Of a stretch of DNA of 64,000 bases, positions 11,623 through 24,779 are shown piece after piece. The position numbers were made by a program, and so were the translations under genes. Location: contig RWJK01001846.1 in NCBI GenBank assembly GCA_004335835.1, forward strand, positions 1-64,000. Reading direction: 5' to 3'. The stretch comes from Scenedesmus sp. ARA3. Its lineage: Eukaryota; Chlorophyta; Chlorophyceae; Sphaeropleales; Scenedesmaceae. The notes under the pieces are model-generated. The model saw only the letters and a list, made by a program, of their open reading frames with translations, was not told the DNA's origin and did no database searches. Numbering within the stretch: the first letter of the stretch is position 1; every line of letters starts with the position of its first letter.

Positions 11623-11785
11623 TTATATCTGTCCTGTGCCCTCAATGTACTTGAAGGCCTCTGTGCTCAGCCCAGCAGCTAGCAGCACGCCAGCCAGCAC
11701 CTCCACCACACCGCCACCCAGCACGCCCGGCAGGCCATGGCCTGCACAGACAACACAGCAGGCCAAATGTAGCCAGGCAGGCAGC

Positions 11786-11831
<46 letters not shown>

Positions 11832-12441
11832 AGGTGTGATCACAAGATTGCATTAGGTTCGGTCAGGCATGGTTGAGTTTGATTGGGGATGCAGGCAGGC
11901 AGGTTTGTACTGAGGCAACCAGGCAGCCAGGTGGGCAACCAGGCAGGCAGCCAGGCAGGCAGCCAGGCAGGCCTACAATAGCAACAGAGAGCCTGTCCTT
12001 GTCCTTCTCTAACTTACGCACGGAAGAGCGTAGGCTCAAGCAGGCTTGCCTGCTTCTCATGCGTAGGACTTGTAACTTGTAAAAGCAACACAGAGCCATG
12101 TGCTGGAAGCAGAGCAACGAACATCACCATGCACAAAGCTTGGCTATGGCCCAATGCAGGCTCTAAAAGCAAGCACACAAGCGCCGAGTGACTGGCGATC
12201 ATTGCTGTTTTGCCCGCTTGTTTGATACGAAAAACAGCAAGAAGAGCGACATGCGGCATGTCAGCCGCTACAGACTACCCATCATGCTGGGCTAGGCAGC
12301 TAGGAATAGGGCAAGCACTTGCATGCAGTACCAGTGTTGCAGTTTGCTGAAACCTGAACCCCACCTGTGGCTGCGTGCACTGCCAGCGAGATGGCCACCA
12401 CGGGTGCTGCATACAGTGCCACCTTACGGTTGACCACATAC
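11623..12441 (-). CDS. C-terminal exons of an unidentified small membrane protein
   Basis: Two minus-strand exons join in phase: 12441-12365 and 11741-11623. They encode YVVNRKVALYAAPVVAISLA, a glycine/valine-rich hydrophobic stretch (GVLGGGVVEVLAGVLLAAGL) and the end STEAFKYIEGTGQI, followed by a stop. Two probable membrane segments are visible. The first exon must continue upstream (it enters with two bases owed), but no convincing 5' exon was found in 12442-12800. The neighbouring DUF2358 gene has its own stop at 12801, so this looks like a separate short gene. No family is recognised. Confidence 0.45.
11768..11985. repeat. GGCA/CAGG tetranucleotide repeat blocks
   Basis: 11776-11829 is an almost pure (CAGG)n tract. 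A second, interrupted CAGG-rich block lies at about 11889-11971. Both are in the intron or flank of the small membrane-protein gene. Confidence 0.85.
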
Positions 12442-12800
12442 CTGCATGCACAGCGGATGCAGCATGAAAATGATTATTATTATTATTAGCAATTTGTCAG
12501 CCAGACGCACACCACAATCACCTGCCTGGTTGACATGGTGCCTTAAGCTGCTTCATTTGAGCAGGCATGGCATGCCAGATGACTTTTCAGAGCAGATGCA
12601 GAACAGTCGCAGCTAGCGCAGCCTTATGCCGTACTGAGTCAATCACATGGTCACTGGCTCACACTGCTGCAAGCGTGTCCGCAGCACACATGGCCGTGCG
12701 TTTTGCACAGAGCTCGCAATCTTGTTGGCGCATGCAATGTGAGCATGCAATGTGAGCGATGTGAGCATGCTGCTGCGTCAGCGATGCAATGCGAGCATGC

Positions 12801-14062
12801 TCAACCGCCAGCCCACCAGCAGCCCTTGGCGTCTCCTGCGCTGAGGTTGGCCATGAAGCTTTCCCACTGGTTGGTGGGGATCTTGGAGGACGGCTTCAGC
12901 AGCCGCTGCACCACCTGCCAGCGCAGCAGCGGCACATAACCGCACAACAGTGTGCTTCAGTGTGTATACAACGTGCGGTAAACTGCCAGAACACTGCAGC
13001 ACTCGCAGCGCAACCCACTGCAACAGCAACTTCAATCTTCTACGTGCGGGTGCACATTCTGGCATGTGGCGTTGCAGCAGCTCGGCAGCCGCAGCAACCT
13101 CAGACGCACATGCACACATGCTTGCTGTAGCTCTGCACGGCATACAAACGCAGAGAACCGCCATCTCAGATCCTTTGCTAAGAAGAGCTTTAAGAGCCTT
13201 TGCATAGCAAGGTCGTCACCTCTCCAGGCTCTGACTTCCAGCGCTCAATGTGCTCCACCACCAGACCCCGGCTGGCGTCAATCACGTGCGTGGTGCTGCC
13301 TGCAGCAGCAGAGGCGCGCACAGCAGCATGCATGAGTGCTCCAGCAGATGCAGCAGCTACAAGGTGAGCTGCAAGTGCATGGCTCGCTGCAGGTGTGAGG
13401 GCTGGAGCAGCACATGCGGCTGGCAGTTGCAAAAGATAAGCACAATTTCAAACTCAAGTGCGGCTCAGCCTCCAAGGAAACACATGACGCTTGCCAGCAA
13501 TGCTGCTGCTGCTGGTGCTGCACGCCGCCTGGCAGGCCGCCTGGGACCCCAGTCAAGCACAGCTATCAGCACCCCAACCGTCATGCACATCACTGCTCTG
13601 CACTGTAACCGAAGCTGCCCTGCTGGTGTCGGCTGGCGGGTGCGCTGATGCAGTGCGGCTGCTGCTGCTGCTGCTGCTGCTGGCGCCGCACCTGCTGCTG
13701 CCAGCCTGGGCCGCCAGGGCAGGTCCAGGATGGCACTGAACTTCCAGTGCGCTTCCAGTGTGTTGTCTTGTACATCCCATTTGGTGATCTGCAGGTCCAC
13801 ATCAGAACTGCAAAGAAGCACAGCAGAGGCACACCACAGCACTGATAGCATGTGAGGATGACGCAGGAGATGTTGCGTCCGTGCTATGCTTACTGCGCTG
13901 CATTGCTAACTCTGCTTGTGAGACATACTGAATGCGTTGATGGGTGCTGAAGTGTGAATTATATGCCAGTGCGCAAGGATACGATTCCCGCGTGCGCTAG
14001 GCGACATACTGTCGACGGTAAGCACTGACATGCTGCAGCTTAGTTCAGTAGAAGCAGCTGAG

Positions 14063-14096
<34 letters not shown>

Positions 14097-15357
14097 AGTG
14101 CCGCTTGCAGGGGTGCCTCTGCTCCTCGGCCCTGCTGCCATTGCCCACCCTGCGCCTGGTTGCTGGCAGTGTGCTGCTCTGCATGCTGCTGCATCGGCCA
14201 GCAGCTGCGCTGCTCACATGACTGCTCCTAGGTTGGCCACGTTTTTCTTGAAGCGCTCCACTCCGCGGAACGACACAAACTGCATATGCAACACACACAT
14301 ATTGTGCATTCAGCTTGTTGCAGGCGCAGCACATGATGTGGTGCAGCTGCTGCGCTGCCGTCCTTACATGGGGCTGCAATACATGAAGTCTTTGCTATCT
14401 GGCTTGTCTGCAATGCTGTGCTGGCTGGTGCTGGCACGTTAGCCTGGATGCTTGTGCAACTTGCGGCCGCAGACTTGCGTGCAATATATTCGTATGTGCC
14501 AGTGTCTCACCGGGTCTGCAAACAAGCACTCTGGATCATAGTCTGCAAAAGCACAAAACCAGGAAGAAACAACAGCAATGTTTGCTGGGCCAAGGATTTA
14601 TGTATGTCCTTGCAGTATCATTAGAACAAGCAGCAGTGCACTGCGGAACTGAATGCAGCATCTCAGTCCAAGCGCAGCTGCTGAGCCCACTTGCTGCGGT
14701 CCGGCAGCAGCAATGCAGGTTGTTACGTGCATCCATGGCCTGCAGCAGCAGTTGTTACCTGCCATCTCTCCTTTGCCTGATATGAAGTAATCTTCAGCAT
14801 AGTCTGCTCTGATTGACTCCAGCACAGCATCAATTGGTTTCCCACTGCTGCCTGCTGCTGCTGCTGCTGCCCTTGCTTCGCTGCTGCTGCTGTCTTGCTC
14901 CCCTTCTGCCTTCTTGCCCTTGGCCAAAAGATCACCAAACACTTCTGCTCCGTACCATGCTGCTTTGAGTCCAACTCCTGCGTTATTGATTGGCCGGTGA
15001 ATGTGGTGGGCAGAGCAGCAGCATGTGGATTGCCAAACTGCTACTACAGCACCAGAGCAGCGAGAGGCTGGATGGCGCTGCTGGACGGGTACCAGGAGAT
15101 TTTAGCATAAAACCTGATTTTCAGGTTGAAAACCGTAGTCGAACAGCTCGCAGAGCTTGGCATCGGTGTGGACACACTCCTTGGTGGGTTGCCTCTCACT
15201 CACCCAGGTCTTTCTCCCTGACAGGCCTGTTGGTGGAATCCTTTTCCACAGACCTCCTCAGCACTAATTTCCTATTTGGTTGAACATTACGTGAGCTGCC
15301 CACGCTGCGCCTGGTCTGCTGCAGGCCGAGCGGGGAGACGCGTGTGTGAAGTGCCAT
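12801..15357 (-). CDS. Plastid DUF2358 (NTF2-like) protein
   Basis: Seven minus-strand exons: 15357-15204, 14977-14759, 14542-14511, 14279-14218, 13807-13692, 13299-13220 and 12914-12801, 258 aa. Every junction is GT-AG and all phases close. Exon 1 (MALHTRVSPLGLQQTRRSVG...) is a typical R/S-rich transit peptide. The core reads DYDPECLFADP, FVSFRGVERFKKNVANLG, LQITKWDVQDNTLEAHWKF, LDLPWRPRLAAAG and HVIDASRGLVVEHIERWK. This order of segments is that of the DUF2358 family of plant and algal plastid proteins, which share the NTF2-like fold. The biochemical function of the family is unknown. The chain ends KGCWWAGG. Introns 4 and 5 carry CAG/CTG tracts. Confidence 0.85.
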
Positions 15358-16007
15358 GTTCAACACCGTGAAGAAGTCAAACGCTACACTAGATTTCTAA
15401 GTCAAGTATACAGGTCAGTGTAAGAGCGTATATCCGGCCGTGAAGTTCAAGCTCAGCACAAACCCTTGTGTCAGTGGTGGTTGTGGTTGTGGTGAAGAAC
15501 TTCTTCTGTTGTGTTGCCAGTACGTTCCTGCTCGTTGACATAATATTGCATATGTACTCATACTAGCATTACAAAGGCCGGCCATGGATGAGCACCTAAG
15601 CAGCAGGCAGGGGCCCGCTGTATACAGCAGTTGCCAAGAAATTGCCCTACAGATGTGCTGAGGGATGCAAAGGTTGACACCAGGTGTGTAATATAAGCCA
15701 AGGACCCTGCTACACAGTTTTACAAGTGCAGCAAACCAAGCACGTCCGTAGGCATCTGTTGACCCAGATTCCCGCTGCAGGCCAGCCAGTTAGTCTGGCA
15801 GAGCTGTATGACCAGTGGGCTGCAGTTGCCATCAGGTACAGCAATTTGAGCCACATATGTTGAAAATTCCCAGGCCCTTTCTCACCCAGCTGGTCAGCTA
15901 CATGCTGCTTCGCTTCATGCTCACATGCGTAGCAAAAGGCGTAGCATGCACAGTAGGCTTGCGTGCAGCTGCTCTGCATAACCACTGCACCACTGTTGTG
16001 CCTGCAG
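15358..16007. promoter_or_regulatory. Divergent region between DUF2358 and SMP-protein genes
   Basis: Head-to-head interval. It should include the DUF2358 promoter and one or more unresolved 5' exons of the SMP-domain gene, because the first recognised exon of that gene (from 16008) has no usable ATG. No specific control motif was identified. Confidence 0.35.
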
Positions 16008-19000
16008 TGTTGCCGCAGCAGCATGGGTGGTGCTACAGCTGCCGGCGCTGCTGGCTCCATCCTCGCTGTCAGGCGTGCTGCTGCTGGTGGTGCTTGGTGC
16101 AGTGGCAGGCGGCACAGTGGTGCTGCTTCTGCTTGTGAGCAGCACCGACAGAATCAGCCAGCAACTAGCAAACACATCGTGCTGGCATTGGTTGCAAACC
16201 ACTTGCTCGAACAGATGCTGTGGCTGCAATGACTTGGCAAATGCCTTTACCTTGCACAAACATGACCACTTACCTGAGCGGCTGGTTGCTGGCAAGCCGT
16301 GCCTCACTCTGCGTTGCTTTGTGTTCTGCACAGGTGGGGCTGTTCTATGGACTCACACAGCCATATGGCGAAACACAGCAACGCACAGAGCCAAAATGCA
16401 GCACGCACACCCAAGCCAAACCCACTGCAGCAGCAGTCCCAGGCACTCTGGGAGCTCAGCATCATGTTGGGCCCCACTTGTCCTGCAAGGGCAGGTTCAG
16501 TGGCAGGGTGCTGGTGGTTCCTGCAAGCCGCTGGACAGCTGCTGACGCCTTGCAGGACTTTGCAGCGGCTGCAGGTGCAGGAGTGCACTGGCATGCCAGC
16601 TGCAAGCGTGGCAGGCTGAAGCTTGTAGCTGCACGGGAGCCAGCTGTAAAAGCAGCAGCAGCTGCGGCGGTCGAAGAGGAGCCAGCAGCCAGCACGGCAG
16701 CAAGAGGCGCAAGGCCTGACAAGGTGAACCTCTGCGCTTAACAGAAGTGCGATTACTCGGGTCTGCTGACTGCATATGTAGCCTGCAGCAGCGCTAAAAG
16801 GCCATATGCCAGAAGATGACACTGCCTGTTTCAGCTATGGCTCCTGCTGTTGCGGTCATATGCCTGAATGTTTTTAGGCTGCTCAGCCACCGTGCCATAG
16901 GTGCATGCAAGTCATCAGCGGTTACTGCCCTGGTGCCGCAGGTGCGCATTGCGCTGCAGGGATGCAGCGTTGCTGTTGTCACGGAGTGCCTGCAAGGCAA
17001 GAGCCTCTGGTGGCAGAAAGGGCCCCTGCTGATACAGCACCAGGAGCGCTCTCTCCTGCAAGGGGAGACTGCATTCTACCTGTTTGCAGAGCACGCAGCT
17101 GCAAAGGAACAGTGGCTGCTGGCGCTGCAATGGGCCAGCAACCATGCAGGAGGGAGCAGCACTGATCCAAGCCAGCAGCAGCAGTACGGCTTGTACGCTG
17201 CATTTTGTGGATGCATGCGGGCATCTGTCGCTGCACACAGGCAGGAGCAGCCGGCACCAGCTGCTAGCCTGCTGCATACAGTTACTCAACCCAGCCAGGG
17301 TTGCCAGCCGCATGATGGACACCTGCAGCAGCAGCAGCAGCCGCAGCAGCAGCAGCAGCCGCAGCAGCCGCCGCAGCAGCCGAAGCAACAGCCCACACAA
17401 GCAGCAGCTGTGCACGACCGTACAACCCAGCAACCCTCAACTGCATCTGACCTGAGCCACGCTCTGCATCCAACTGAAGACTGCGTAGTGGGGCTCTTGC
17501 TGTCTTCAGGCGGCACATCGAAAGCGGATCACAAGCAGCTGCTGTCAGATCCCACCGAGCCAGGCATCAACAGCAGCAAAAGTCAGGCTTCCTCTGCAGC
17601 AGGGTCGGCTGCTGGTGCTGGCAGTGAACGAGCAAGTCAGCAGCAGCAGCACCAGCAGCAGCAGCCCTGTGCGCAGTTTGCAGGAGCAGGCGCTGCTGCT
17701 GGTGTCGGCTCAGACGTGTATGGCCTCAATGTGCTGCTTTCTCGTGTGACGTTTGAGATGCTGCAGAGCAGCGACTTTGCAGGCAGGCTGGGAGGCGCAC
17801 TGCAGCAGTGGCTGGATGGCATCAGGAGACCCGCATACCTAGACAGGTGGGAGAGCAGCTGCTGCTGTGCCTGTGCTTGTTCCTGTACATGCATCCACCG
17901 TTGATCGTGCAGCGGGCCTGCAGCCGGCGGGCACGGTTGAGCACCTGCTTGCAAGGCAGTGCGTCCCCTGCAATACGCCCGCACTCTGCGGAGTATGTGC
18001 AACGCTGTAGTTTGCACCGAGTGCTCAGTTGAGCATAGCTATCAGCATGTGCACAGGCAGTGGTTTGTTGAAAAGGTGGAAGGATGGTGCAAATGCACAG
18101 CAGGCTGAATTGTGCCACTGCTGTTGCGGTGTGCTATGCAGGCCTCAGCTTGTGGACTTGGACCTTGGCAGCAGCATGCCAATCATCAACAGCCTCAAGC
18201 TCTCAGCTTGCCCAGGGACCGGCGCAGTGGCTACACCGCAGCTGCAGCTGGACATCTGCTATGAGGTGAGTGGGTGGGCATGAAAGGAGAGCCTGCGCCA
18301 AGGCTGTGAGCTGCTTGCAGGAAGCCTGCTCTGGTCATGAGCTGAACATGTAATCACTTGAATATGCATTGTTGGCCGCACATCAAGCAGCACCGGGCAG
18401 CTTTGCAGACTTTGGAAGTGGCATTGCTGTGTGATTCTTCGTGCCAACGCGCAAGGTGGGATGTTGCTGCCTGCTTTTTGCAGGGTCGCGCTGCCATGTT
18501 TGTTGAGACTTACATTGACCTGCAGCAGCATGCCAACAGCACAGCATCGCTGGCTGCTGACGCACAGCAGCAGCAGCATCAGGCCAGCAGCAGCACTGCC
18601 AGGGCAGGCAGCAGCAGCAGCAGGCGTGGTCCGGCAGCAGACGGCAAGCAAAACGGTGACAGCAGCAGGCGCGTGCAGCCTGGAAGCATTCCTGAGGGCA
18701 CCCACCATGCGCCAGTGCGGACAAACAGCGAGACTCGCTTGCGGCACGATACATCTGCTGCTGGCAGTGCTGGCTGCGGGCGCAGTGCTGACAGAAGCAG
18801 CAGCCAGGTGCCACCAGCACAGCTGCAGGCATGTGATGCAGCAGCCGGGCATGCGCGCAGCAGCCACCACAGCAGAGCACCATCCAGCCCTGCTGCGCTG
18901 CACTCCAGTGCCATCAATGCAGCAGCAGCCGGCAGGGACAGCAGCCTGCGGCAGCCGCTGCCTCAGCCAAGCACAGCAGCTGCAGTAGCCACTGCTGCTG

Positions 19001-22000
19001 CTGGGCTCAGGCAGGAGACTACGGCAGAGCTTGGCGATGCAGAGGATGCGGCAGACAATGCGATGCATGCTGCTGTGGCCAGCACGCTCATGGTTGAGCA
19101 GGGCGCGAGCAGCCGCAAGGTAAGCTTGCAGTGCACAGCAACATCTTGCAGCTGCGCAGTGCCCAGCGTTGAAGCACGCATATGAGTAGTTCAATGACCA
19201 GCAGCAGCACTGGTGCAGTACTTCAGGAGTCGCATTTCAGCAGAACAGCAACACATGGCTGCCTGCTGCCTGCCTGCCTGTTCCTTAGTGCACTCTGGCC
19301 TGCTGTGTGTGTGCCGCCGTTGCTGCTGCTGCTGCTGCTGCTGCAGGCCCAGCAGGCGCACGAGTCTGCTGCTGCCAGCCGCAGCCCAGGCAAGAAGCTG
19401 CTGGGCATGCTGCACCTGCGCAAAGCGAGTGCGCGGGCGCTGCTGTACCTGCCAGCCAGCATGAGGCGCATCCCTGTCCAGGTGCGGCTGCTGGCATCAT
19501 CTGCGTGCCGTGCTTCTTGTGTGCTGTGCTGGCTGTGTCCTGAACAGAGAAGGCTGCGATATAAGAGGCACACAGTGATGGGCCCTGACATGCTTCCTGC
19601 AAGCTGTTTGGATGCTTTGAATACTTGCGCTTCACAAAAATGTAATCCCTGATGTCTGGCGGCTTGGCATCCGCTCTTGTTGATGCTGACTTGCTGCTGC
19701 TGCAGCTGGTGGTGGAGGTCACGCAGCTGGAGGGCAGCATGCTGATGTGGCTGCCGCCACCTCCCAGCGACAGGCTGTGGATCTCCTTCATGGCGCCACC
19801 AAAGGTTGGTGATGCACGCACGTGCTGCAGCTTGGGGTGTTGATCAGCGGCTGCTGTGGTTGTGCATTGTCTGGCATGTGCTGTGTTTGCATGTGCTGAC
19901 AGTTGCCAGCATCCCTGCCACATCAAATCAACCCCATGTGTGATGCTGTCGGCGTAACCCGCCATACGCTTCTCGATGATGTCATACTGTATGGCAACAT
20001 GCACCACAGACATGCATGCATCTGTCCTCTATCAGGCGGCTGCATATTTATTTAACACATCAAGGCATGTTCCCTTGCTGCTGCAGGTTGCCCTGTCTGT
20101 GAGGCCCCTGGTTGCTGGCCGAGTGCTGAAGCACCCAGCATTGGCCAGCCATGTATGCCGCTGGCTTGAGGCGCGCCTGCTGCGCCTGACCAGCAGCAGC
20201 CTGGTGTTCCCTGCTGCTGCAGACATTGCGCTGCCGATGTTCCAGGGGGCCTGCAGTCCAGCAACAGGCTGCAGCCCTCCGGCAGCAGCAGCGCAGCCTG
20301 CAGGGGTTGCTGCAGGCAGGGCAGGTGGCAGGCAGTGGCAGAAGCCTGGCAGGAGCAGCCGCAACAGCAGCGGCGGCAGCAGCGGCAACAGCAGCCGAGA
20401 CCTTGCAAGCAGGTGGCGAGACCTGGCGGTTGCCGCAGGGGCGCCTGACCACCAAGCAGGAGGAGCTGTTGCACCAGCTGCTGTGAACATGCAGCAGCAG
20501 TTGGCAGCTGGTTGTGATGATGCTGATCAGGATTCAAGCAGCCTCACCAGCAGCAGCAGCAACAGCAGCTGCGGGTGGGCAGGGGACACTGCGGACTCTC
20601 AGCAGCAACAGCAGCAGCAGCAGCAGCAGGAAGAAGGAAATGAAGAAGAGTGGTGGATGGGGGAGGCTAGCGCGCAACTGCCAAAGTCGGAGCCCAAGCA
20701 ATCTGTGATGGGTGCGTCTGCGCCCATGACTCCGCGCGAGCGCAGCAGCTCAGCTAGGGTACACAGCTGCCCTCTGGTGGATGCCGACTTGCGCCGCAGC
20801 AGCGCTTGCGAAACGGCAGCTGCGAGCATAACAGAAGATGGTTGGCATGCTGCGTCTGGCAGCCATAGTGCAGCGGCAGCAGCAGCCACTGGGCCCCACA
20901 GTGGTGCTGGGCGCTGCCGTGTCATGTCGGAGACAGCAGACAGCAGTGCTGATGAGCGGGCAGGCAGCGGCATCAGTGGCGGAGAGCGCGGCTTTGCCTC
21001 TGCACTGCTGCCTGGCAAGTTCTGGAAGAAGCGCAGGTCGAAGAGCAGCAGGCAGCTGCTACAGGTTGGTGGTGCTGATCCAGTGGCTGATATGGCAGTT
21101 GCAGTACAGTCTGGGATCCTTGCTCTGTAGCAATCAGGCTGACTGCATTACCCATAAGAAGTATCATGCGGCTGCAGCACCCCCATGCTTGTTGTTGGTC
21201 AAGCTGCTGGCCCAGTACTATTATGCTGCTGTCAAGCTGTGTGTCGGCCAAGTGCAACTGCTAGCACCTCCTGCAGCACGCCTTCCTGTCGTACACTAGA
21301 GTTATTACGAGGCAGCTGGAGGCAGCGTCACTGCAGCTGGGAGGTGCCTGCATGCTGCACACTCTAGCCTCAAGTGTTCGTAAGCTGTCAGCCAGCCGAC
21401 AGATTGCGTGCATGCAATAATCACGGTGTGCCTCTACTGCCTGCAACCCACAGGAGCTAGGGGGCGCCAGCAGGGCCCACAGCGCAGACGAGGCAGGCAT
21501 GCGAGGCGTCGTCAGCAACCATGCAGCAGCACACGGGCAGCTGCGGAGCTCCCCATTGGCTGCTACTGCCCCTGCACGAGTGGCAAGCGCGCAGCAGCAG
21601 CAGCAGCAGCAACTGAGCCTCCAGCAAGCGGCGCGGCTGCTGCCTGGTGCAGCTGCGGGCAGCAGCGGCTGGGTCGGCGCACAGGGTGACAGGCACGAGC
21701 GTGCAGCACCAGAGGATTGGCAGCAGAGTGGTGACGGAATGTCGGGTGGCAGCACAGCAGCTGCTGGATCTTCACTGCTGGCTGCACAGCAGCTTGGAGC
21801 AAGGGCTGTGTCACTGCCGGACGTGCTGATGCTTGACGGGTGAGCCAGCTACAAGTCAAATTGACAAACCAAGCATTGTTGGCTGCACTCTCTTGTAGCT
21901 TAGCTTGGGTCTCAAAGTGCAAGCATGGCATTCCACATGTGCTATGGTAGCACGTTGAAGCAACATGCCAGTGGCCTTGTCATGGGCAGTCTACAGTGGG

Positions 22001-22952
22001 TGCAGCGCCTGATCACCTGCCTGCATGCTGTATTGTAATGTATGGTGCAGCAGCCGTGCTACCTGCTCACTGTGCTGGCTGCTGGATGCCTGTTTGCACA
22101 ATGCCTTTGCAGTGCCTGTGGTGATTCAGACAGCACCTTGGGCGGTACAGTATCAGGCTTTGGTGCTGACTCAGAGGCCTCTGGCAGCCCTACTGCTGCC
22201 CAGAGGCTTGCAGCTGCAGCAGGCCTGAGGACCACAGCAGCAGCAGCAGCAGCAGCAGCAGCAAGAGGAGTAGGCAGCAAGCTTCCAGGAGAGAGGACTC
22301 TGGGTGCAGGCCTTGCAGCAGCTGCGGCGCTGCTTACACGTAACAAGTCCAAGAGCAGCCGCAAGCGCCACCAGCAGGCAGAGCAACTGCGGCAGCAGCA
22401 GCAGGCTGCGGCAAGCGATGCTGAAGCAGAGGACTGGATGCACTTTGCTGCACACATGCAGGCGGAAGCTGCAGAGGCGCAGGAGGTGTCTTTCAGCAGC
22501 AGCCTAGCCTCTTTGCAGCACAGCAGCCAGACCACACCACGTGAAGCGCGTGGTACAGTAGCTGGCGAGGACTCGAGCGCATCAGTGCAGCAGCAGCAGC
22601 AGCAGCTGCTGCAGCGTGTTGAATTGCGTGGCGTCAGTGGCCTGTGGCGCACGCGCCCCAGCATGGATGCCAGGGAAGAGCAGCAGGTGAGCTGCTGCCG
22701 TTTGGGTGAAAGTGGCGCCATGGTGGCGCAGGCACCTTTACTGTAGCAGTATCAAAGTGGCTGCAATGGGCCAAGGAAGGCGTTTAAGGTTTGCAGGATA
22801 CGCATCTGCCGCAAGCGCCCTGCATTGCTATCCTGTTGCAAGCAGCTACAGCTGGTGGAAGCTCATGAGCGTTGTCAACAGATATGTGGTGCTGTGGAGC
22901 ACTGAGTGGTTCGGCTTTCACCAGCACAGCTAACCAGTGCTGCTTGATCTTG

Positions 22953-22984
<32 letters not shown>

Positions 22985-23971
22985 CAGGCGGAGGAGGGCG
23001 AGAGCGGCGGCAATGCCTTCAGTAGAGCGTTCGACAGCTTGAGGGATAGGGTTGGGGGCATGACTGATAAAGGCACTGGCGGTGGCCCGCGCAGCAGTAT
23101 CAGCGGCAGTGAGAAGCAGGGTGGGCGCAGCAGATCCCCAAGATGGAGCCTTCGAGCCAGCAGCAAGCATGACGATGCAGTTGTCCTGCAGCAGCAGGAG
23201 CAGGCACAGCAGGAGCTGGCACGAGAACAGGCAGCAGCAGATGCTGTGGCAGCTGCAGGAGCAGGTGTGTGTGGCGGCGATCTCATGTCATCCAACAACA
23301 GTAGCATCTGTACGCGCATCACACGCAGTACCAGCAGCACCACAGGGTATGCAGCATCAGAGCAGCCTGCCATGCTGGAGTCCACAGCAGAGGAGCTGCT
23401 GTCGGGCACCAGTGAGCAGCATGAGCAGCAGCGTGCTTCCAGCACCCTCTGTGTTGCAAACCCCTCCGGCAGCCAGCATCACCAAGCAGTTGCGGGGCAT
23501 GCACCGCAGCAACAGCAGCAAGTAGGTCAGGGCGCAGACCTGCTGCGGCGCAGACAGGCACAGGCCGGCGGCGCGCTCCAGCCGCTTCCGCTGCTGCAGC
23601 TGCCCGCAGCATCCCTTGCAGTGCTGGCAGCAGGGCAGCCGACGCTGAGCTCTTGGACACACCCTGCTGCTGCTGCTGCTGCTGCCGACACGCCAACACT
23701 TGTGCTGAGTTCAGCGCTGCCAGTGAGCAGGAGCAGTGAAGGAGGGCCTGCCGGGTGGTCTGGGGCACAGCAGGGAGCAGGCAGCAGCAGCGTTAGCAGG
23801 CGCAGCACGGGATGCAGCGACGCGACACCACCTGCATCTGTTACGAACAGCAGCCATGCAGCTGGCAATGAAGCCTCCGCCGCCGCCGCCGCAGCAGCAG
23901 CAGCAACAGGAGAGGCGCTGCATAGCGGAGGGCGCCACCGCAGGGGCTTGAGCTGGGGTGAGAAGTGTTGA
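16008..23971 (+). CDS. Membrane-anchored PH-like/SMP-domain lipid-transfer protein (TEX2/Nvj2-like)
   Basis: Exons: 16008-16134, 16334-16723, 16942-17846, 18142-18265, 18484-19119, 19347-19481, 19706-19804, 20087-21064, 21454-21839, 22113-22686 and 22988-23971; about 1,780 aa, start exon not found. The first exons encode a long hydrophobic anchor (GVLLLVVLGAVAGGTVVLLL). A PH-like segment follows (CLQGKSLWWQKGPLLIQ; YLFAEHAAAKEQWLLALQWA). The SMP (lipid-binding) module is split: YGLNVLLSRVTFEMLQSSDF, RPQLVDLDLGSSMPIINSLK, GRAAMFVETYIDL, LVVEVTQLEGSMLMWLPPPP, SDRLWISFMAPPK. Proteins of this build sit in the ER and transfer lipids at contact sites; that role is inferred. Long S/A/Q-rich inserts interrupt the domain, and the last third is disordered. 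The stop at 23971 may be a frameshift artefact, because coding-like sequence continues to 24140 in another frame. Confidence 0.8.
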
Positions 23972-24140
23972 CAAGAAGATTGGCAGCTGGGCCCGCAGCT
24001 TTGGCAGCCCTGAGCCGCCTGGGGGCAGCGGGGATGACGAGGCTGCTGCAGAGGGCCCGGCTGGCAGTTGTAGTGATGTGCAGGGTGCGGGTGTGCACAA
24101 GAGGAGCTTGAGTGCGCAGCTGTTTGACTACCATGGTTGA
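23958..24140 (+). other. Possible frameshifted C-terminal extension of the SMP-domain protein
   Basis: Directly overlapping the stop of the preceding gene, the +1 frame is open and reads VDKKIGSWARSFGSPEPPGG, then KRSLSAQLFDYHG and a stop. Composition and codon usage match the gene. Either one base is missing or added near 23955-23970 in this assembly, or the true protein ends SWGEKC. Confidence 0.4.
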
Positions 24141-24779
24141 TGTTGGTGAATGAGTGCTGCGCAGCGCCAATCGCAGCGATAGCAGTGCACTGCATCAAGA
24201 TCAGGGCACTGGCAGCTGTGATCATTGACGGCTGCTCTGTGTTGTCCTGCAGCGGCTCCTCTCGAGTACTGTTGCATCACGCTGCAGGCCCTGCAGCCGG
24301 GCTGCTGCAGGACGGGTCATACAGGCTTTTTTTGCAGAGTGTTGATCTCGGCGGTGCTCAGTCTTATGTTATGCTTCCTTACGTGCGCTCAGTAGCCCTG
24401 TATGCCTGTCATATGGTATTCAAACGAGTTGGGTTACCCAAGTATACAGGGTTCGTTGACTTTCACACATGTGAATCCACGGGTACAGCACAGTATAATG
24501 TACAGTGTATGCTCCAACCATTGAAGCCATGCCTGACTGAGGCTAGTAGCACACTTGGCCCAGTAGCTCAGCTCAGAATATACCGTTGAAAAACTTCAAA
24601 GGGTTACAGATGCTGCCCCTGCAAACAACAGACAGAACCAAAAAAGGGACAATCAAAGGGCGTGTACAGATGCAGTCTGCTCAGGCTCAGCAGCCGCCAG
24701 CTTCATGCTGCCAGCAGCTACCGCAACATTCTACACACATACACCAGGAACAGGACCACAACCATATGGCAACGGCCAG
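24141..24779. other. Convergent 3' region between SMP-protein gene and IspE
   Basis: No gene is seen. It holds both 3' untranslated regions; TTACA at 24604-24608 is a minus-strand TGTAA about 170 bp past the IspE stop. Confidence 0.5.
24604..24608 (-). terminator. Candidate TGTAA polyadenylation signal, IspE
   Basis: Minus-strand TGTAA 172 bp downstream of the stop codon, at a typical chlorophyte distance. Confidence 0.45.

Noticed and set aside
11768..11830. (CAGG)n tract as a possible CRISPR or telomeric repeat
   Set aside because: Simple tetranucleotide satellite without spacers; not a telomere-type unit.
18259..19194. 311-codon minus-strand frame over the SMP gene
   Set aside because: Cysteine/alanine/leucine-rich translation of reverse CAG repeats, with no domain.
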